The notes below the pieces were generated by a model, which saw only the letters and a list, made by a program, of their open reading frames with translations, had not been told where the DNA came from and searched no databases. Below, one piece after another: positions 61,486 through 64,000 of a stretch of DNA of 64,000 nucleotides. The position numbers and the translations under genes were made by a program. Origin of the DNA: Pseudomonadota bacterium. Its GTDB lineage: Bacteria; Pseudomonadota; Alphaproteobacteria; Sphingomonadales; Sphingomonadaceae. The DNA lies in assembly GCA_029779535.1 (NCBI GenBank), contig JAKPAG010000098.1:110993-174992 (forward strand), in the 5' to 3' direction. Position 1 is the stretch's first letter. Every line of letters begins with the position of its first letter.

Positions 61486-62214
61486 ATGACCAAGACTGCC
61501 GCCGGGGAAATCGTCCAGTTCGACAACGTCGGCCTGCGTTACGGCACCGACCGCGAGGTGTTGAGCGACGTGTCCTTCACGCTCTATCCCGGCAGCTTCT
61601 ATTTCCTGACCGGCGCCAGCGGTGCGGGCAAGACCTCGCTGCTCAAGCTGCTCTACCTCGCCCAGCGCCCCTCGCGCGGGGCAATCCGCATGTTCGGGAC
61701 CGATGCGATCACGCTGCCGCGCGAACGCCTGCCGATGCTGCGCCGCCGCCTGGGGGTGGTGTTCCAGGACTTCCGGCTGGTGCCGCACCTGTCCGCCTAT
61801 GACAACGTTGCCCTGCCGCTGCGCGTGGCCGGGGTGACCGAGCGGGAACTGGCCAAGCCGGTGGCCGACATGCTGGAATGGGTTGGCCTGGCTGACCGGA
61901 TGCATGCCCAGCCTGCCCAGCTGTCAGGCGGCGAACAGCAGCGCGTGGCGATTGCCCGCGCGGTGATCGGCCGGCCGGAAATGCTGGTTGCTGACGAGCC
62001 GACCGGCAACGTCGATCCGGACATGGCGATCAAGTTGCTGCGATTGTTCGAAGCGATGAACCGCCTGGGCACGACCGTAGTGGTGGCCACCCACGACGTC
62101 CACCTGCTCAAGAAGGTGCCGGATTCGCTGATCATGCGGCTCGACAAGGGGCGGCTCAGCGATCCGACCGGGGCGCTGCGCTATCCGCCGCGTCCGCACG
62201 TGGCGAGGGGGTGA
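61486..62214 (+). CDS. ftsE: cell-division ABC transporter ATP-binding protein FtsE
   Basis: A 242-residue ATPase with [14 protein letters not shown] (Walker A), [16 protein letters not shown] (signature), [12 protein letters not shown] (Walker B), and ATHD. With FtsX it links ATP use to cell-wall hydrolase control at the septum. The ATG at 61486 starts the conserved domain. Its stop overlaps the FtsX GTG start (GTGA). Confidence 0.96.
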   Translation: MTKTAAGEIVQFDNVGLRYGTDREVLSDVSFTLYPGSFYFLTGASGAGKTSLLKLLYLAQRPSRGAIRMFGTDAITLPRERLPMLRRRLGVVFQDFRLVPHLSAYDNVALPLRVAGVTERELAKPVADMLEWVGLADRMHAQPAQLSGGEQQRVAIARAVIGRPEMLVADEPTGNVDPDMAIKLLRLFEAMNRLGTTVVVATHDVHLLKKVPDSLIMRLDKGRLSDPTGALRYPPRPHVARG

Positions 62215-63158
62215 GCGCCATGCGTCTGTTCTCATCGCAATCGGAAGGTTCCTTTGCCCAGCGCTGGCGCAGCCTGACCGGGCAGGGCGGCAGCGAGTTG
62301 ATCCCGCAGGCGCGCCTTTCGGGGCCGACGCCGTGGGTGATCGCGATCATGGTGGCGCTGACGGTGATTGCCGCGGCGGCCGGGCTGTCGTTCAGCAACA
62401 CGGCGCGCAGCGCTTCGGACGAGCTGGCGGGCGGCGTGACCGTGCAGGTAATCGAAGCCAATCCCGAGCTGCGCGCCCGCCAGGCCGAGGCTGCGGCCCA
62501 GCGCCTGCGACAGACCCCTGGCGTGACCGAGGCCCACGTGGTTGCCCCGGACGAGGTGCAGCGCCTGATCGAACCGTGGCTGGGCGCGCGCGTCGACGGG
62601 GACGATGCGATCCCGGTGCCGGCGCTGGTCGATGCGCGGCTGCGCGACCCGGTCGATGCCGAAGTGCTGGGCGCGCTGCGCCGCTCGGTGCGCGAAGTTG
62701 CGCCGTCGGCCCGGGTCGATGCGCAGTCAAGCTGGCTGAAGCCCGTGTTCGGCGCGATCGATTCGCTGCAATGGCTGTCGCTCGCTTTGGTTGGCCTGCT
62801 CGCCTTCGCCATGTCGGCGGCGGTGCTGCTGGCGGTGCGCACGGCGCTGGGCGCGAACCGCGACACGATCGAGATCGTTCACCTGCTGGGCGGCACCGAC
62901 GTGCAGATCGCCCGGATCTTCCAGCGCTCGATCGGGTTCGAGGCGGTTGGCGGCGGGGCGCTGGGGCTGGGGCTGGGCACGGTCGTGGTGCTGTTCCTGG
63001 GGCAGCGGTTCGCGGATCTTGGCGCCGGGCTGGTGAATAGCGGTGCGCTGGGCTGGCTTGACTGGGTGCTGCTGGCGCTGGTCCCGCTGGCCGGGGTTGC
63101 GCTGGCGATGATCACGGCGCGGATCACGGTGCTACGCACCCTGCGGCGAATGCTGTAG
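62211..63158 (+). CDS. ftsX: cell-division ABC transporter permease FtsX
   Basis: A 315-residue membrane protein with four membrane helices: one near residue 45 (WVIAIMVALTVIAAAAGLSF), then the periplasmic loop, then three in the C-terminal half. The signature RDTIEIVHLLGGTDVQIARIFQRS lies before the last helices. The start is GTG at 62211 overlapping ftsE, or ATG at 62220. Confidence 0.94.
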   Translation: MSAMRLFSSQSEGSFAQRWRSLTGQGGSELIPQARLSGPTPWVIAIMVALTVIAAAAGLSFSNTARSASDELAGGVTVQVIEANPELRARQAEAAAQRLRQTPGVTEAHVVAPDEVQRLIEPWLGARVDGDDAIPVPALVDARLRDPVDAEVLGALRRSVREVAPSARVDAQSSWLKPVFGAIDSLQWLSLALVGLLAFAMSAAVLLAVRTALGANRDTIEIVHLLGGTDVQIARIFQRSIGFEAVGGGALGLGLGTVVVLFLGQRFADLGAGLVNSGALGWLDWVLLALVPLAGVALAMITARITVLRTLRRML

Positions 63159-63162
63159 CGCC

Positions 63163-63693
63163 GTGCTGCGCCGGGTCGCCGCCATTATCCTGATCGCCTG
63201 GGCGCTGGGCTTCGTCTGGTTTTCCATGGCGCTGCCCCAGCCTGCGGGCGAGCAGCGGACCGATGCTGTGGTGGTGCTGACCGGCGGGACCGGGCGCGTG
63301 GTGCGCGGGGTCCAGGTGCTGCGCGAAGGTTATGCCGAACGCCTGTTCGTCTCGGGTGTGGGCAAGCAGGTCAAGCCGCACGAATTCGCCCTGGAATACA
63401 AGGTTCGTTCCGCGCTGATGGCCTGCTGTGTGACCCTGGGGTTCCAGGCGGTCGACACCCGGTCGAACGGGCTGGAAACCGGTGCCTGGGTGCGCGCGCA
63501 GGAGGTGCGCTCGCTGCGCCTGGTGACGAATGACTGGCATATGCGCCGCGCAGTGCTGGAATTGCGGCGCCATTTGCCCCAGGGGGTCGAGGTGGTGGAA
63601 GATGCGGTGCCGACCCAGCCGAGCTGGCGCACTCTGTTTACCGAATATCACAAATTGCTGGCCCGGCGGATTGCCGGGCTGTGGGGAGGCTGA
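63163..63693 (+). CDS. YdcF/DUF218-family membrane protein
   Basis: A 176-residue protein: one N-terminal membrane helix (VAAIILIAWALGFVWFSMAL) and a DUF218 Rossmann-like domain (DAVVVLTGGTGRVVRGVQVLREGYAERLFVSGVG; LRLVTNDWHMRRAVLELRR). The family includes SanA/YdcF, linked to cell-envelope stability. GTG start four bases after ftsX. Confidence 0.85.
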   Translation: MLRRVAAIILIAWALGFVWFSMALPQPAGEQRTDAVVVLTGGTGRVVRGVQVLREGYAERLFVSGVGKQVKPHEFALEYKVRSALMACCVTLGFQAVDTRSNGLETGAWVRAQEVRSLRLVTNDWHMRRAVLELRRHLPQGVEVVEDAVPTQPSWRTLFTEYHKLLARRIAGLWGG

Positions 63694-63698
63694 CCCTC

Positions 63699-64000
63699 GT
63701 GCTGTTGCTGCGCAACCTGGTGTTCTATCCGGTCTTCTACATCGGTTCGATCTGGCACGTGGTCGGATCGGTGCTGCTGGTGTCTTTGGGTTCGCGGCGG
63801 CACTTCCAGAAGCTGGTCGGCGACTGGGCGCGCTGGCACCGCTGGTGCGCGCGGACGATCCTGGGAATCAAGCTCAGGATCGAAGGCGAAATGCCTGATG
63901 GACAAGTGCTTTATGCCATCAAGCACGAAAGCTTCTACGAAGCGATCGACATGCCCGGCCTGTTCCATCTGCCGTCGGTCTTTGCCAAGGCGGAACTGAT
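63699..64000 (+). CDS. plsC: 1-acylglycerol-3-phosphate acyltransferase, N-terminal part
   Basis: Not in the ORF track; runs off the right edge. GTG at 63699 has GGGGAGG eight bases upstream. The visible 100 residues include an N-terminal membrane helix and LYAIKHESFYEAID, the PlsC block with H-x4-E in place of the usual H-x4-D, as often in sphingomonads. It makes phosphatidic acid from lysophosphatidic acid. Likely co-transcribed with ftsEX and the YdcF-like gene. Confidence 0.8.
   Translation, partial: MLLLRNLVFYPVFYIGSIWHVVGSVLLVSLGSRRHFQKLVGDWARWHRWCARTILGIKLRIEGEMPDGQVLYAIKHESFYEAIDMPGLFHLPSVFAKAEL

Overview
The window reads as chromosomal DNA of a high-GC alphaproteobacterium of the Sphingomonadales type (Novosphingobium/Sphingobium-like). 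This is inferred from four large TonB-dependent receptors, many aerobic catabolic genes, a zinc-ribbon/ftsE/ftsX/YdcF/plsC neighbourhood, and the protein sequences themselves. No database search was possible. Genes are densely packed, often with ATGA or GTGA overlaps.

Layout. (1) 1-3912: end of a surface-polysaccharide cluster (GT4 glycosyltransferase end, DUF6625-type protein, acyltransferase 3, GT2 glycosyltransferase, small membrane protein). (2) 3904-7889: housekeeping block (hydroxyacyl-CoA dehydrogenase, cobalamin adenosyltransferase, HIG1-like protein, glutamyl-Q tRNA synthetase, HNH endonuclease). (3) 7920-18950: a co-oriented run of eight genes: Ser/Thr kinase, two cytosolic coiled-coil proteins each with about 20 copies of a 14-residue repeat, FHA protein, two-TM membrane protein, PP2C phosphatase, Hsp70-like ATPase, exported protein. 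I do not recognise this combination as a named system, and it is the best candidate for something undescribed. (4) 19111-24064: frameshifted aldehyde dehydrogenase remnant, LuxR-type regulator, TonB receptor, MpaB-family (DUF2236) protein, exported protein. (5) 24083-38615: a catabolic island with alcohol dehydrogenase, ferredoxin and P450, VOC protein, TetR regulator, 2OG-oxygenase-like protein, quinone-reductase-like MDR, two SDRs, two Dabb-like proteins, esterase, Baeyer-Villiger monooxygenase and TonB receptor. A repeated TRAGY-N4-ACTHA operator links its promoters. The enzymes fit hydroxylation, oxidation to ketone, Baeyer-Villiger insertion, then ester hydrolysis.

(6) 38752-45188: phosphate block (PhoD, TonB receptor, polyphosphate kinase) with mirror-placed Pho-box-like sites in the divergent promoter. 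(7) 45232-54110: a gamma-glutamyl/D-amino-acid module (gamma-glutamyltransferase, DadA-like oxidase, LysR, TonB receptor, D-aminoacylase). (8) 54152-59409: a decaying catabolic operon (truncated hydrolase, intact hydrolase, cupin, TauD-type dioxygenase, frameshifted MFS transporter) divergent from an AraC regulator. (9) 59495-59951: recombinase C-terminal remnant facing the 3' end of tRNA-Leu(GAG), looking like an old integration site. (10) 60121-64000: core cell-division and lipid genes (zinc-ribbon protein, ftsE, ftsX, YdcF, start of plsC).

No gene-free gap exceeds 300 bases except 59410-59864, which holds only the recombinase remnant.
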